From IMG/VR virus record IMGVR_UViG_3300027909_000046, positions 1 through 36,919 of that record: DNA of 36,919 nucleotides, one strand, 5' to 3'. Source of the DNA: a virus. The position numbers were made by a program, and so were the translations under genes. The notes beneath the pieces are model-generated. The model was not told where the DNA came from and searched no databases. It was given only the letters and a program-made list of their open reading frames with translations. Positions 36,377 to 36,919 of the stretch are shown here, in pieces; position 1 is the first letter of the stretch; each line of letters begins with the position of its first letter.

Positions 36377-36919
36377 ATGGTAAGAACTTCAGCAGATAAT
36401 CTATATTCCCATGCCTCATATATTGTAGATGCATCCGCAGCAAAAGGATCCCATACAACCATTGCGTCAGCAATAACCACCGCAGGAGCTGGCCCTGCAA
36501 CTATAGCTATTAGAGCGGGAACATATACTGAAAATTTTACATTACCAGAAAATATAAACTTGGTTTCTTATGACGCAGATGCATTAACACCCACGGTAAC
36601 AATAGTTGGTAAAATAACTGCAACAAGTGCTGGAACAAGAAGCATTTCAGGGATAAGATTACAAACTAATGGTGATTTTCTTTTAGCAGTAACAGGTTCA
36701 GAAGCTACTGTCATATATTTAAAAAATTGTTATCTAAACATGACTAATAACACTGGAATATCACATACTTCATCAAGCGCTAGCTCATTGATTGTTTTAG
36801 ATTATTGCAGGGGAAGTTTAGGGACTACCGGAATAACACTATTTGTTAGTACAAGTTTAGGTGGTATTGTTTTACAAACAAGTCAAATTGGAAACTCTGG
36901 CGGTTCAACGACTGCATCA
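36377..36919 (+). CDS. Beta-helix fibre/spike protein, 5' part only
   Basis: 181 codons are open to the window end, so the C-terminus is missing. ATG at 36377 follows AAGGA. The visible chain has SHTTIASAITTAGAGPATIA, IRAGTYTENFTLPENINLVS and TVTIVGKITATSAGTRSISG. This is the start of a right-handed parallel beta-helix like those of pectate-lyase-fold phage spikes. It continues the run of fibre genes. Enzymatic activity cannot be judged without the rest. Confidence 0.62.
   Translation, partial: MVRTSADNLYSHASYIVDASAAKGSHTTIASAITTAGAGPATIAIRAGTYTENFTLPENINLVSYDADALTPTVTIVGKITATSAGTRSISGIRLQTNGDFLLAVTGSEATVIYLKNCYLNMTNNTGISHTSSSASSLIVLDYCRGSLGTTGITLFVSTSLGGIVLQTSQIGNSGGSTTAS

Overview
The window is a contiguous piece of an AT-rich tailed phage (or prophage) genome with short-tailed, podovirus-like virion genes. 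The evidence is a large terminase, a P22-type portal, a scaffold-like protein, an N4-gp56-type major capsid protein, a P22/T7-style head-tail adaptor and nozzle set, large Gln/Ala/Gly-rich internal virion proteins, and a run of fibre or spike genes. The host cannot be read from the sequence. The portal type and secretion signals suit a Gram-negative host, but that is inference. No tRNA, integrase, DNA polymerase or clear lysis gene is visible.

Layout. (1) 1-2913, minus strand: a recombination/replication operon with a small acidic protein, two small unknowns, an SSB-like protein ending in the classical SSB tip, a decayed HNH endonuclease, a YqaJ/lambda-exonuclease-type nuclease and a gene cut by the window edge. 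(2) 2914-3109: divergent control region with three related operator-like palindromes. (3) 3110-4180, plus: an HNH nuclease fused to a Cro-like HTH, a second Cro-like protein with a zinc knuckle, and a small unknown protein. (4) 4181-4577: gene-free, with terminators followed by a ladder of inverted repeats. The last repeat masks the Shine-Dalgarno of the replication-protein-like gene at 4578. (5) 4578-10412: replication-like and small accessory genes, including a RusA-like gene. A duplicated segment (RusA 3' end plus a membrane/zinc-ribbon gene) flanks a four-gene minus-strand cassette. (6) 10414-16908: terminases, HNH, portal, small basic proteins and scaffold. (7) 16922-19341: the major capsid gene. 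(8) 19354-31157: decoration, adaptor, nozzle and ejection proteins. (9) 31154-31800, minus: a three-gene cassette with its own promoter. (10) 31914-end: repetitive fibre and spike genes.

The most striking system is the capsid gene. It is broken into three exons (16922-17169, 17933-18568, 19278-19341) by two related group I introns. I could lay out P1, P3, P4, P5, P7, P8 and P9 pairings and a U.G splice-site pair in both. Removing them gives one continuous 315-residue capsid protein. Each intron carries a LAGLIDADG endonuclease gene on the opposite strand, antisense to the intron and to the capsid message. With three free-standing HNH genes and one HNH remnant, this is a genome heavily colonised by homing endonucleases.
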